From: CAVVKW01 sp963749035
Lineage (GTDB): Bacteria; Verrucomicrobiota; Verrucomicrobiia; Chthoniobacterales; JAATET01
DNA length: 64,000 nucleotides
Direction: 5' to 3'
Assembly: GCA_963749035.1 (NCBI GenBank)
Contig: CAVVKW010000004.1
Span: forward strand, 1,718,784-1,782,783
Shown: piece by piece, positions 26,998 to 34,817 of the stretch
How the letters are laid out: each line of letters starts with the position of its first letter
Numbering within the stretch: the first letter of the stretch is position 1
Position numbers and translations under genes: made by a program
The notes under the pieces: generated by a model
Told to the model about the DNA's origin: nothing
Databases searched by the model: none
Seen by the model: only the letters and a program-made list of their open reading frames with translations

Positions 26998-27025
26998 TTC
27001 GCCGCCGCGCGCCACGCGATATCAA

Positions 27026-27886
27026 ATGAAAAGCACCATGGAGAAGCCCGCCCCAGATCCGCAACCGACGGACTCCCAGTTTCCCAATCTCCAGGCCGAC
27101 ACCCTGCCCGCCGAGGACGATCCCACGACCCGTGCGGATTTCATTACCGTGAAGAATTTTAACTTCTTCTACGGCACCAAGCAGGCGCTCTTCGACGTCA
27201 CCATGCGCATCCCCGAGAAGCGCGTCACCGCCCTCATCGGCCCCTCCGGCTGCGGGAAGTCCACCCTCCTGCGGAACTTCAACCGCATGAACGAACTCAT
27301 CGACGGCACCCGCTGCGAGGGCGACATCACCATCAACGACCGCAGCATTTTCGACTCCAACATCGAAGTCATCGCTCTGCGCCGCAGCATCGGAATGGTG
27401 TTTCAGAAATCGAACCCCTTCCCGAAGTCCATTTACGAAAACATCGTTTACGGACTCCGCATCGCCGGCCAGCGGAACAAAAAGATCCTCGATCAGACCG
27501 TCGAGGAAAGCCTCCGCGGAGCCGCCCTCTGGGACGAAGTCAAAGACCGCCTCCACGACAGCGCACTCAGCCTCTCCGGGGGGCAAATGCAACGTCTCTG
27601 CATCGCCCGCGCCATCGCCAGCAAACCCCGCGTCCTCCTCATGGACGAACCCTGCTCCGCCCTCGACCCTATCGCCACCGCCAAGGTCGAAGAGCTCATC
27701 CACAGCCTCAAAAAGGAATTCACGATCGTCATCGTCACCCACAACATGCAGCAAGCCACCCGCTGCTCGGACCGCTGCGCGTTCTTCTACCTCGGCAAAC
27801 TCATCGAATACGATCGCACGCAGAAGCTCTTCTCTAATCCCGACGAGCAGCAAACCGAGGACTACATCACGGGCCGCTTCGGCTAA
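27026..27886 (+). CDS. pstB: Phosphate ABC transporter ATP-binding protein PstB
   Basis: PstB powers phosphate import. The 286-residue protein carries Walker A GPSGCGKST (72-80), the phosphate-family signature LSLSGGQMQRLCIARAIA, Walker B VLLMDEPCSALDP and the switch His in VTHNMQQATR; it ends EDYITGRFG as PstB proteins do. An acidic, non-conserved N-terminal tail of about 35 residues precedes the ABC domain. ATG 27026 was chosen; the frame runs upstream to 26819 but that part is a shifted reading of pstA. It lies between pstA and phoU in one operon. Confidence 0.96.
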   Translation: MKSTMEKPAPDPQPTDSQFPNLQADTLPAEDDPTTRADFITVKNFNFFYGTKQALFDVTMRIPEKRVTALIGPSGCGKSTLLRNFNRMNELIDGTRCEGDITINDRSIFDSNIEVIALRRSIGMVFQKSNPFPKSIYENIVYGLRIAGQRNKKILDQTVEESLRGAALWDEVKDRLHDSALSLSGGQMQRLCIARAIASKPRVLLMDEPCSALDPIATAKVEELIHSLKKEFTIVIVTHNMQQATRCSDRCAFFYLGKLIEYDRTQKLFSNPDEQQTEDYITGRFG

Positions 27887-27898
27887 CGGATCATCACC

Positions 27899-28591
27899 AT
27901 GCCCACCCCCAACGGATCCCACATCTCCGTCACGTTCGACGGGATCATGCAGAATCTGCGTAACAGCGTTCTCATGATGTCTTCCCTCACCGAGCGAAAC
28001 CTTCAGAACGCCACCAAGGGACTCTTCGAACGCGACGACGACCTCTGCAATATCGCCATCGCCGACGACGAGGAAATCGACCAACTCGAGATCCAGATCG
28101 ATCACGACGGCGTCGACATTCTCCTCCGCTACAACCCGCTCGCCACCGACCTCCGCCAGGTCGTCACCGCCATGAAGAGCAGCGTGAACATCGAACGCAT
28201 CGCCGACCAGGCGGTCAGCATCGCCCGGCGCGCCCGCAAGCTCAACGTCAAGCCGGAGCTGGAAGCCATCCGAAAGCTCGAGCCGATGTTTGCTCTGGCG
28301 GCCGGGATGTTTGGCGACGCCACCAAGGCGTTTTCCGACTCGAACGTCCCGCTCGCCCGCTCGCTGAAACCACGCGACAAGGAACTCGACGTCCTCAATC
28401 ACCAGTTCGCCGACCACTGCACCGAGCTGATGGCGAACGAACCCGAGAACATCCAGTCCTACCTCAACTACATCTTCATCGCCCGCTCGCTCGAGCGCAT
28501 CGGCGATCACGCGACCAATCTCGGCGAGGACATCGTCTATTCCGTCGCCGCCGAAGAAGTCCGGCACCACCAGCAGGGCCCGATCCTTTAA
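27899..28591 (+). CDS. phoU: Phosphate signalling complex protein PhoU
   Basis: PhoU is a cytoplasmic helical-bundle protein that links the Pst transporter to the PhoR kinase and limits phosphate uptake. The 230-residue protein consists of two PhoU repeats with the acidic metal-site stretches ERDDDLCNIAIADDEEIDQLE and DKELDVLNHQFAD, and the typical RIADQAVSIARRA and LERIGDHATNLGEDIVY motifs. It closes the pst operon 12 bp after pstB. The regulatory genes phoB and phoR are not in the window, so the sensor is elsewhere. Confidence 0.95.
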   Translation: MPTPNGSHISVTFDGIMQNLRNSVLMMSSLTERNLQNATKGLFERDDDLCNIAIADDEEIDQLEIQIDHDGVDILLRYNPLATDLRQVVTAMKSSVNIERIADQAVSIARRARKLNVKPELEAIRKLEPMFALAAGMFGDATKAFSDSNVPLARSLKPRDKELDVLNHQFADHCTELMANEPENIQSYLNYIFIARSLERIGDHATNLGEDIVYSVAAEEVRHHQQGPIL

Positions 28592-28683
28592 GGCCCGGAC
28601 CGCCTCGCGCGACTTCAAGCTTGTCGCACCGTAGGGGTGCCCCCACGATCTCCTCCCGAACCTTCAACCTCTCTCTCAGCGTT

Positions 28684-29700
28684 ATGCAATTTGGAATGAT
28701 CGGTCTTGGGCGCATGGGCGCCAACATGGTGCGGCGAACTCTCCGCGATGGACACACCTGCGTCGTTTACGACCGCAATCAGGAAGTCGTCGACGAACTC
28801 GTCGGCGAAGGTGCCACCGGCGCCACCTCACTCGAGGACTTCGTCGCCAAGCTGGAAGCCCCGCGATCCTGCTGGATCATGATTCCCGCCGCCATCACCG
28901 ACTCGGTCGTCGACGAGCTCGCCGCCCTCCTCTCGCCCGACGACACCATCATCGACGGCGGAAATTCCTACTTCCGCGACGACCGTCGCCGCGCCGCCCA
29001 CCTCAAGCCCAAGGGCATTCACTACCTCGACGTCGGCACCAGCGGCGGCGTCTGGGGCCTCGACCGTGGCTACTGCATGATGATCGGTGGGGACAAGGTC
29101 GCCGTCGACCGCATGGATCCAATCTTCAAATCACTGTCCCCCGGCCAGGGCAACGTCCCGCCCACTCCCGGGCGCGACAAGCTCGGCGGCACCGCCGACC
29201 AGGGCTACCTCCACTGCGGCCACTCGGGTGCCGGGCACTTCGTCAAAATGGTCCATAACGGCATCGAATACGGCGTCATGGCCGCTTACGGCGAAGGCTT
29301 TGACATCCTCGCCAACGCCAACATCGACCTCAAGGATCACGCCAAGGACGCCGAGACCGCACCGCGGATGAACAACGACCTCGACTACGAGATCAACCTC
29401 GCCGACGTCTCCGAAGTTTGGCGCCGCGGCAGCGTGATCGGATCTTGGCTCCTCGACCTCGCAGCCATCTCGTTCGCTGCCGACCCGGAGCTCGATCACT
29501 ACTCCGGGCGCGTTTCCGACAGTGGTGAGGGCCGGTGGACCATCATGGCCGCCATCGAAGAAGCCGTGGACTGCGACGTCCTCACGTCCGCGCTCTACAA
29601 CCGCTTCCGCTCCCGTAAGGAGCACACCATGGCGGAAAAAGTTTGCTCCGCGATGCGCTTCCAATTCGGCGGCCACGTCGAAAAACCTTCCGGCGGCTAG
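28684..29700 (+). CDS. 6-phosphogluconate dehydrogenase (decarboxylating), short NAD-type
   Basis: This enzyme oxidises and decarboxylates 6-phosphogluconate to ribulose 5-phosphate. The 338-residue product belongs to the shorter GntZ/YqeC-like subgroup (often NAD-linked), not the longer pentose-phosphate Gnd of about 470 residues. It has the nucleotide loop MIGLGRMGANMVRR, the DGGNSYFRDD motif, and GTSGGVWGL and HSGAGHFVKMVHNGIEYG, which carry the catalytic Lys and Asn. ATG 28684 is chosen because it begins at the nucleotide-binding strand; the frame starting at 28621 is an upstream TTG. It follows phoU by 92 bp, with a small hairpin at 28626-28640 in that gap. Confidence 0.93.
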   Translation: MQFGMIGLGRMGANMVRRTLRDGHTCVVYDRNQEVVDELVGEGATGATSLEDFVAKLEAPRSCWIMIPAAITDSVVDELAALLSPDDTIIDGGNSYFRDDRRRAAHLKPKGIHYLDVGTSGGVWGLDRGYCMMIGGDKVAVDRMDPIFKSLSPGQGNVPPTPGRDKLGGTADQGYLHCGHSGAGHFVKMVHNGIEYGVMAAYGEGFDILANANIDLKDHAKDAETAPRMNNDLDYEINLADVSEVWRRGSVIGSWLLDLAAISFAADPELDHYSGRVSDSGEGRWTIMAAIEEAVDCDVLTSALYNRFRSRKEHTMAEKVCSAMRFQFGGHVEKPSGG

Positions 29701-29805
29701 ACTCCGGCAAATCCAGCATTACGTTTCCAGTCTTGCGCGAAATTGGTCCCGGGCAACGCCCCGGCGCCTCTCGCCGCAGACCCGATTCGTAATTCCGACC
29801 ACACC

Positions 29806-31050
29806 ATGAAGGACGTAGCCATCATCGGAGGCGGACCCGCCGGCAGCACGGCGGCCACGCTCCTCGCCCGCGAGGGCCGCTCCGTCGTCGTCTTCGAGCG
29901 CGAGAAATTCCCCCGCTTCCACATCGGCGAGTCCCTGCTTCCGTTCAGCATGGACGCCCTGAAGCGGCTCGGCGTGATGGAAAAAATTCACGCCGCCGGG
30001 TTCATGCCGAAGCACGGCGCGGGCATCTCCACCGGCTCGGGCGAACGCGAAGTGCAGTTTTACTTCAAAAACGGCTTCCGCCCCGAACACGCCACTGCCT
30101 TCCAAGTGGATCGCTCGCGCTTCGACGAACTCCTCCTCGACCACGCCGAGGAATCCGGCGCCGAAGTCCACCAGGAGACGGCCGTGACCCAGACCGAATT
30201 CTCCGACGCCGGCGTCATCCTGACCGCACGGACCACCGAAGGTGCCGAACGCACCGTCCAGGCCCGCTACCTACTCGACTGCAGCGGACGCCACGCGGTT
30301 GTCGGTCAGCTGTTCGACCTCAAACGCGTCTATCCGCAGCTTAAAAAATTCGCAATCTACGCGCACTATGACGACGTCGATCTCCCCGACGGAATCGACG
30401 GCACGCTCACGCGCATGATCCGCACCGAAAACGCGTGGTTCTGGCTCATTCCGCTCTCCCCCGAGCGCACCAGCGTCGGCGTCGTCATGGACACCTCCCG
30501 CTTCCGCGAATCCGGACTCTCCGCCGAAGCCATGCTCGAGCGCGAAATCGAAGCCACCCCTGCGATCCGCGAGCGCCTGCGCAACGCCCGCCTCGCCTCG
30601 AAGGTTCGCGCCGGCGGAGACTACTCCTATCGGAGCGAACGCCTGAGTGGCGACCGCTGGCTCCTCGCCGGAGACGCCGCTGGGTTCATCGACCCCATCT
30701 TCAGCAGCGGGGTCTTCCTCGCCCTGCTCGGCGGCGAACGCGCGGCCGACGCCCTTCACGCCGCGCTCAACGACCCCGCGTCCGCCCCGCAAAACTTCGC
30801 CGCTTACTCGAAGGAACTGCGCTCGGTCATGAAACTCTACCTCGGCTTCGTCAACGGCTGGTATCAGCGGGAATTCGTCGAAACCCTCCTGAATCCGACC
30901 GAATTCTTCGACGTCGTCCCGGCCGTCAATGCCGTCCTCGCCGGCAATCTCGGAAGCGATTTCGCAATTCGTTGGCGACTCTGGGTCTTCCGCGCCGTCG
31001 TCGCTGCCCAGCGTTTCATTCCCATCTCACCCCGCGTCGCATTCGGATGA
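29806..31050 (+). CDS. FAD-dependent oxidoreductase, tryptophan-halogenase-like
   Basis: The 414-residue protein is a flavin monooxygenase-fold enzyme. It shows the N-terminal dinucleotide site IGGGPAGSTAATLLAREG, the FEREKFPRFHIGESLLPFS segment characteristic of the halogenase/CmlS group, and the flavin-site GDAAGFIDPIFSSGVFLALLGG. A WFWLIP segment near residue 211 matches the WxWxIP motif of flavin-dependent halogenases, but the Lys in PrnA-type active sites could not be identified, so a non-halogenating oxidase or reductase is possible. ATG 29806 opens the FAD-binding strand. It overlaps a small lipoprotein gene by 4 nt (ATGA), a pairing whose meaning I cannot assign. Confidence 0.8.
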   Translation: MKDVAIIGGGPAGSTAATLLAREGRSVVVFEREKFPRFHIGESLLPFSMDALKRLGVMEKIHAAGFMPKHGAGISTGSGEREVQFYFKNGFRPEHATAFQVDRSRFDELLLDHAEESGAEVHQETAVTQTEFSDAGVILTARTTEGAERTVQARYLLDCSGRHAVVGQLFDLKRVYPQLKKFAIYAHYDDVDLPDGIDGTLTRMIRTENAWFWLIPLSPERTSVGVVMDTSRFRESGLSAEAMLEREIEATPAIRERLRNARLASKVRAGGDYSYRSERLSGDRWLLAGDAAGFIDPIFSSGVFLALLGGERAADALHAALNDPASAPQNFAAYSKELRSVMKLYLGFVNGWYQREFVETLLNPTEFFDVVPAVNAVLAGNLGSDFAIRWRLWVFRAVVAAQRFIPISPRVAFG

Positions 31051-31529
31051 ATCTTCTCAAGTCACTCTTCGTCGCCCTTACCTGCCTCGTTCTTACCGGC
31101 TGCGCAGTCTCGCTCCCCGAATACGAACCGGTCGAGTCCCGCCGAGCCACCATCACCCTCCGAGGCCTGGGCCAGGAACTTCGCGCCATCGGCATCTTCG
31201 AGCGCGATCAAAACGACCGCGTCCGACTCGTCATTCGCAGCAACAACGAAATCATACTTACCCTCGTCAGCGTCCCCGGCGGCTGGGTCGCCGTCGGTCC
31301 GCTCGCCGGCGGTCGCGGTTGGCAGGGCCACCCCGACGAAGCCCCGGTCGAGGTTGCCGGCTGGATCGTCCTCGCCGAAGCCTACGAGGCCTCCGCCCAC
31401 GTCAAAGCGAACAACAGCGAATACCGAAACGGTCGCCTCAGCGCGAACTTCCGCTTCGAGGAAATCCACCTCGCCTCCATGGACGTCGTCGCCGTTGCCA
31501 CCGAAGACCGCTACGCCGTCAGATTCTAG
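31047..31529 (+). CDS. Small outer-membrane-type lipoprotein, function unknown
   Basis: The 160-residue product begins MNLLKSLFVALTCLVLTGC; the LTGC lipobox at 16-19 makes a cleaved, lipidated N-terminal Cys very likely. The mature part contains alternating strands (RRATITLRGLGQELRAIGIF, VRLVIRSNNEIILTLVSVPGG) and ends with DRYAVRF. I do not recognise the family. It overlaps the preceding flavoprotein gene by 4 nt (ATGA). Codon use fits its neighbours. Confidence 0.72.
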   Translation: MNLLKSLFVALTCLVLTGCAVSLPEYEPVESRRATITLRGLGQELRAIGIFERDQNDRVRLVIRSNNEIILTLVSVPGGWVAVGPLAGGRGWQGHPDEAPVEVAGWIVLAEAYEASAHVKANNSEYRNGRLSANFRFEEIHLASMDVVAVATEDRYAVRF

Positions 31530-31530
31530 C

Positions 31531-31618
31531 CTCACGCGAAGTCGCGAAGTCGCGAAGTCGCGAACGAATCAAGTCGCAGTTCCAACCCCAACTCCGCGGC
31601 TCTGCGCCTCTGCGTGAG
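31531..31618. repeat. Octamer short-tandem-repeat element
   Basis: The gap between the lipoprotein and der (convergent) holds about four tandem copies of CGCGAAGT near 31533-31563, and is bounded by inverted CTCACGC (31531-31537) and GCGTGAG (31612-31618). A related element, in the other orientation, lies at 43822-43888. The inner segment GCGGCTCTGCGCCTCTGCG continues the same 8-base rhythm. It also touches the 3' end of der, which has the same type of pattern. Confidence 0.75.
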
Positions 31619-31629
31619 ATCTGAGCTAC

Positions 31630-33075
31630 TTAGTCCTCGTGCCTCCGCGCCTTTGCGCGATACGCCTCGCTCGCATTCCGTCGGCTTCCCCCGCCGCTGC
31701 CCAACACCGTCCGGTCCCGCGGTTTCCGTCCCTTCAATTTGAAGACCATCGGCAGCCCCGGATACTCTTTCTCTTCCCGCACCCGCGCCGCCAGGTAGCT
31801 CTCGTAGGAATCCGGCAGCTTCCGCGGATCATTGACGAACAACAGGAACTCAACACGCCCGAACGGACGCGCCTCCGGCTTGTTGACCTGTGTCGCGTAG
31901 AGAATTTTGAACCTCCGTCCGTTCCGGATCGGCGGCGGTTGTCGTTGCACCGCGAGGGCAAAAATCCGGTTCAATTCCCCCGTCCCGACCTTCCGCTGAG
32001 CGTGCTGCCTCACCTTCTCGATCATGTTGAACAACCTCGGCAGATTCTCGCGATCCTTCGCCGACACCACCACCACCGGCGCGTAAGCCAGGAAAAACAT
32101 CTCCGCCCGGATCTCGGCCAACTTCTGTTTGAGCAACTCGCGCTCACCTTCTCCGTCCGCCGGCTTCACGAGATCCCACTTGTTCAAGACGATAATCGCG
32201 GCCTTCTTCGCATCCTGCATCAGCCCCGCGATCTTCTTGTCCTGAGACGTCACGCCCATCGTCGCGTCGATCACGATCAAATTCAGATCCGCCCGCGAAA
32301 TCGCGTTCTCCGACCGCATCACGCTGAACACTTCCACCGACGTGTTGTGCTTCGACCGGTGCCGGATGCCCGCCGTGTCCACCAAGACGAACTTCCGTCC
32401 GCCAAACTCGTAGGGAATGTCCACCGCGTCCCGCGTCGTCCCCGCGATCTCGCTCACGATCGTCCGCTTGTCGTTCAGGATCGCGTTCACCAACGACGAT
32501 TTCCCGACGTTCGGTCGACCCACGATCGCGACCTTGGGTGGATGTTCCTCCTCGTCCATCGCTTCGTCTCCACCCGTTAGATCAACCAGCTCCCCGATCG
32601 TCTCCACCAGCATCCCGATCCCCCTGGCGTGCGCCGCGCTCACCCCGAGAACCCACTCGAATCCCAGCTTCGAGAATTCGCCCAGCATCATCTCGTGCCG
32701 ATCCAAATCGATCTTGTTGACGACCAACACCGTCTCCTTCCCCGACCGCCGCACCTGATCCGCCAACTCGGCGTCCAACGGCGTCACCCCCAATTGCCCA
32801 TCGACCACCAGCAACAACAGATCCGCCGTCGCGATCGCCACGTCCGCCGCGAAGTGCGTCTCCTCCGCAAAGTCAGGATCTGGTTCCATTCCGATACCCC
32901 CCGTGTCGACGATCTCGAAAACGCGATCCTCCCCCGCCAGTCGGCACACGCTGTTGATCCGATCCCGGGTCACCCCAGGCTCGTCGTGCACGATGGAAAT
33001 ATTCCGCCCCGCGAGGCGATTGAAGAGGGCCGACTTCCCGACGTTGGGACGGCCGACGATGGCGATAGTTTTCAT
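31630..33075 (-). CDS. der: GTPase Der (EngA), ribosome assembly
   Basis: Der is an essential GTPase with two G domains and a KH-like C-terminal domain that helps build the 50S ribosomal subunit. The 481-residue protein has P-loops GRPNVGKS at 8-15 and again near 186, switch motifs DTGGI and DTAGI, and NKID and NKWD base-recognition motifs. The C-terminal domain continues to SYESYLAARVREE. The final 15 residues (SEAYRAKARRHED) are encoded by sequence with the 8-base repeat rhythm and are poorly conserved. It overlaps pgsA by 4 nt, the two forming a minus-strand pair with pgsA first. Confidence 0.95.
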   Translation of the reverse strand: MKTIAIVGRPNVGKSALFNRLAGRNISIVHDEPGVTRDRINSVCRLAGEDRVFEIVDTGGIGMEPDPDFAEETHFAADVAIATADLLLLVVDGQLGVTPLDAELADQVRRSGKETVLVVNKIDLDRHEMMLGEFSKLGFEWVLGVSAAHARGIGMLVETIGELVDLTGGDEAMDEEEHPPKVAIVGRPNVGKSSLVNAILNDKRTIVSEIAGTTRDAVDIPYEFGGRKFVLVDTAGIRHRSKHNTSVEVFSVMRSENAISRADLNLIVIDATMGVTSQDKKIAGLMQDAKKAAIIVLNKWDLVKPADGEGERELLKQKLAEIRAEMFFLAYAPVVVVSAKDRENLPRLFNMIEKVRQHAQRKVGTGELNRIFALAVQRQPPPIRNGRRFKILYATQVNKPEARPFGRVEFLLFVNDPRKLPDSYESYLAARVREEKEYPGLPMVFKLKGRKPRDRTVLGSGGGSRRNASEAYRAKARRHED

Positions 33076-33656
33076 GATTTCTCGACGGGCGACGCGGCTT
33101 CGTGACGGGCAAACTGACCGATCCCCCGAACCACGTAATCAATTCCGCTGATCAACGTAAACACGCCCGCCGCCCAAACCGAAACTTCATTGTGCGGAAT
33201 CTGCAGCATCACCCACGCCACCGCCACCATCTGCAAAGCCGTCGCCACCTTCCCCGTCCAGCTCGGCTTCACGTCCAGCTCATCCGTCACGAACCGCACC
33301 AGCACGCATCCCGCCACGATCACCACGTCCCGAGCGATCACCAAAACCGGGAACCACAACGGCAACGCGTAATGCCACGGACTCACGCTCAGCGTGATGA
33401 TTGCCGACAGCAGCAGCCCCTTGTCCGCCAATGGATCCAGCAACGCGCCCAATCGACTTCGCTGATTGAAACGCCGCGCCACCCACCCGTCCAAAGCGTC
33501 ACTCACCGACGCCACGATGAACACCCCGATCGCCGCGTAACGCCAGAACTCCACCGGCGTTCCCAACTCGACACTCCGTCCGTAATACACGGCAAAGAGC
33601 ACGAAAACCGGAATCAAGAGAATCCGAATCAATGTGATCTGAGTGGCCACCGTCAT
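33072..33656 (-). CDS. pgsA: CDP-diacylglycerol--glycerol-3-phosphate 3-phosphatidyltransferase
   Basis: PgsA makes phosphatidylglycerophosphate, the precursor of phosphatidylglycerol and cardiolipin, at the inner membrane. The 194-residue protein begins TQITLIRILLIPVFVLFAVYYG and shows the CDP-alcohol phosphotransferase signature with spacing intact: SDALDGWVAR, then 8 residues, G-x3-D-x3-D in LGALLDPLADK. Several membrane helices follow. It is cotranscribed with der (4-nt overlap). A GTG at 33643 on the opposite strand overlaps its 5' end but is not taken as a start for the DUF4864-like gene. Confidence 0.9.
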   Translation of the reverse strand: MTVATQITLIRILLIPVFVLFAVYYGRSVELGTPVEFWRYAAIGVFIVASVSDALDGWVARRFNQRSRLGALLDPLADKGLLLSAIITLSVSPWHYALPLWFPVLVIARDVVIVAGCVLVRFVTDELDVKPSWTGKVATALQMVAVAWVMLQIPHNEVSVWAAGVFTLISGIDYVVRGIGQFARHEAASPVEKS

Positions 33657-33681
33657 TCGTCACACCCTACCACCGAAAACG

Positions 33682-34176
33682 ATGGAATACCGCAATACCC
33701 ATTTACCCTTCGACACCACCCGCCCCCTCGGCGTCAGTCGAACGGTGCGCCGCCTCCTCCTTCTCTGCCTCCTCCTGGGCTTCGCAACTCTCGGGCAGCC
33801 CGCGACCGCCGAAGTCCGCCCGAGCAGCTCCGGAATCCGCGCTGACCTCCAGATGATCGTCCAACAGCAACTCGCCGCCTTCCGAGTCGACGACTACGCC
33901 ACCGCTTACGGATTTGCCCACCCCAACATCAAACGCCTCTATTCGGCCGCCAAATTCGAAACCATGGTCCGCCGTGAGTTTCCCCGCATCGCCAGATCCG
34001 CCAACGCTGAGTTCGCCGACGCCGTCGACGACGGCGATAAGGCGGCCGTTGCCGTGACCGTAACCGGCGCCGATGGCCTGAAGACCGAATACCACTACCT
34101 GCTTGAAAAGGTCAGCGGCGAATGGAAGATCTCCGCGGTCATCCCGACGAGCGACGAATCCGTCGTCGAGGTTTGA
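33682..34176 (+). CDS. DUF4864-like exported protein
   Basis: The 164-residue protein has a long N-terminal region of about 20 polar residues followed by a hydrophobic core RRLLLLCLLLGFATLGQPATAE, a signal-peptide-like segment. The rest (ADLQMIVQQQLAAFRVDDYATAYGFAHPNIKRLY and EYHYLLEKVSGEWKISAVIP) has the layout of NTF2-like DUF4864 proteins: a helix pair, then a curved sheet ending in W-K-I. Its role is unknown. ATG 33682 is chosen; an upstream GTG at 33643 overlaps pgsA. It is followed after 19 bp by an exported Nudix gene on the same strand. Confidence 0.7.
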   Translation: MEYRNTHLPFDTTRPLGVSRTVRRLLLLCLLLGFATLGQPATAEVRPSSSGIRADLQMIVQQQLAAFRVDDYATAYGFAHPNIKRLYSAAKFETMVRREFPRIARSANAEFADAVDDGDKAAVAVTVTGADGLKTEYHYLLEKVSGEWKISAVIPTSDESVVEV

Positions 34177-34195
34177 TCGTTTGATCATCTAATTC

Positions 34196-34792
34196 GTGCC
34201 GACCCTCACTCGCCATCTCATCTGCGCGGCTCTCCTCGCAGCCTTCCTCACGGCTCACGCCGACGTCGACAAACCCGCCGGCACGATCCTTTACGCCGAG
34301 ACGCCCGACGGCATCGAATTCCTCCTCGCCGACCACACCCCACCCACCGATCGCGGTTGGGCCTCGTTCGGTGGTCACGGCGAGGCCGACGAGACCGTCG
34401 CCGAGACTGCCGCCCGCGAAACCGAGGAGGAAACGCACGGCTACTTTTCTCGCGAGCAACTCCTCGCCGCCATCGGCGATCAACCACCCCTCACCGACGG
34501 CCCCTACAGCTTCTTCGTCATCAAAGTCGATCACGTCCCCATCGCCGAAATCGCGAACCACCCCGTCCCGCCCGGAAGCCCCACCTACGCGGAGCGCGGT
34601 CCGTTCGCCTGGATTCCGCTCTCCCAAATCAAGCGATTCTTCGATCCGGCGACGATCTCATTCCCCCTCCGGATTCAGCCCGACCTACTGCCTTCCAATA
34701 GCCACACCGATTACGTGTGGCCCCTCTGGCTTCACAACCTCAGCGTCGCCCTCGAGTCCGGAGCCATTCCTCTTCCGGCGCGAAACCCCTAG
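34196..34792 (+). CDS. Nudix hydrolase with N-terminal signal peptide
   Basis: The 198-residue protein has a clear signal sequence (MPTLTRHLICAALLAAFLTA, cleavage near AHAD) and a Nudix domain. The Nudix box is complete: GGHGEADE, TVAETAA, RETEEETHG (from about 60 to 83), giving the G-x5-E-x7-REUxEE metal site. Exported Nudix enzymes are unusual, since their nucleoside-diphosphate substrates are mostly cytoplasmic. The start is GTG at 34196. It is in the same orientation as the DUF4864-like gene 19 bp upstream, so they may act together in the periplasm. The signal could instead be an uncleaved anchor. Confidence 0.78.
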   Translation: MPTLTRHLICAALLAAFLTAHADVDKPAGTILYAETPDGIEFLLADHTPPTDRGWASFGGHGEADETVAETAARETEEETHGYFSREQLLAAIGDQPPLTDGPYSFFVIKVDHVPIAEIANHPVPPGSPTYAERGPFAWIPLSQIKRFFDPATISFPLRIQPDLLPSNSHTDYVWPLWLHNLSVALESGAIPLPARNP

Positions 34793-34817
34793 TCGCTTAA
34801 CCCGAGGCAGTCCCGAG

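Noticed and set aside
26951..28618. 555-codon minus-strand frame opposite pstB and phoU
   Set aside because: Opposes two complete, well-conserved genes; long only because of third-position GC bias.
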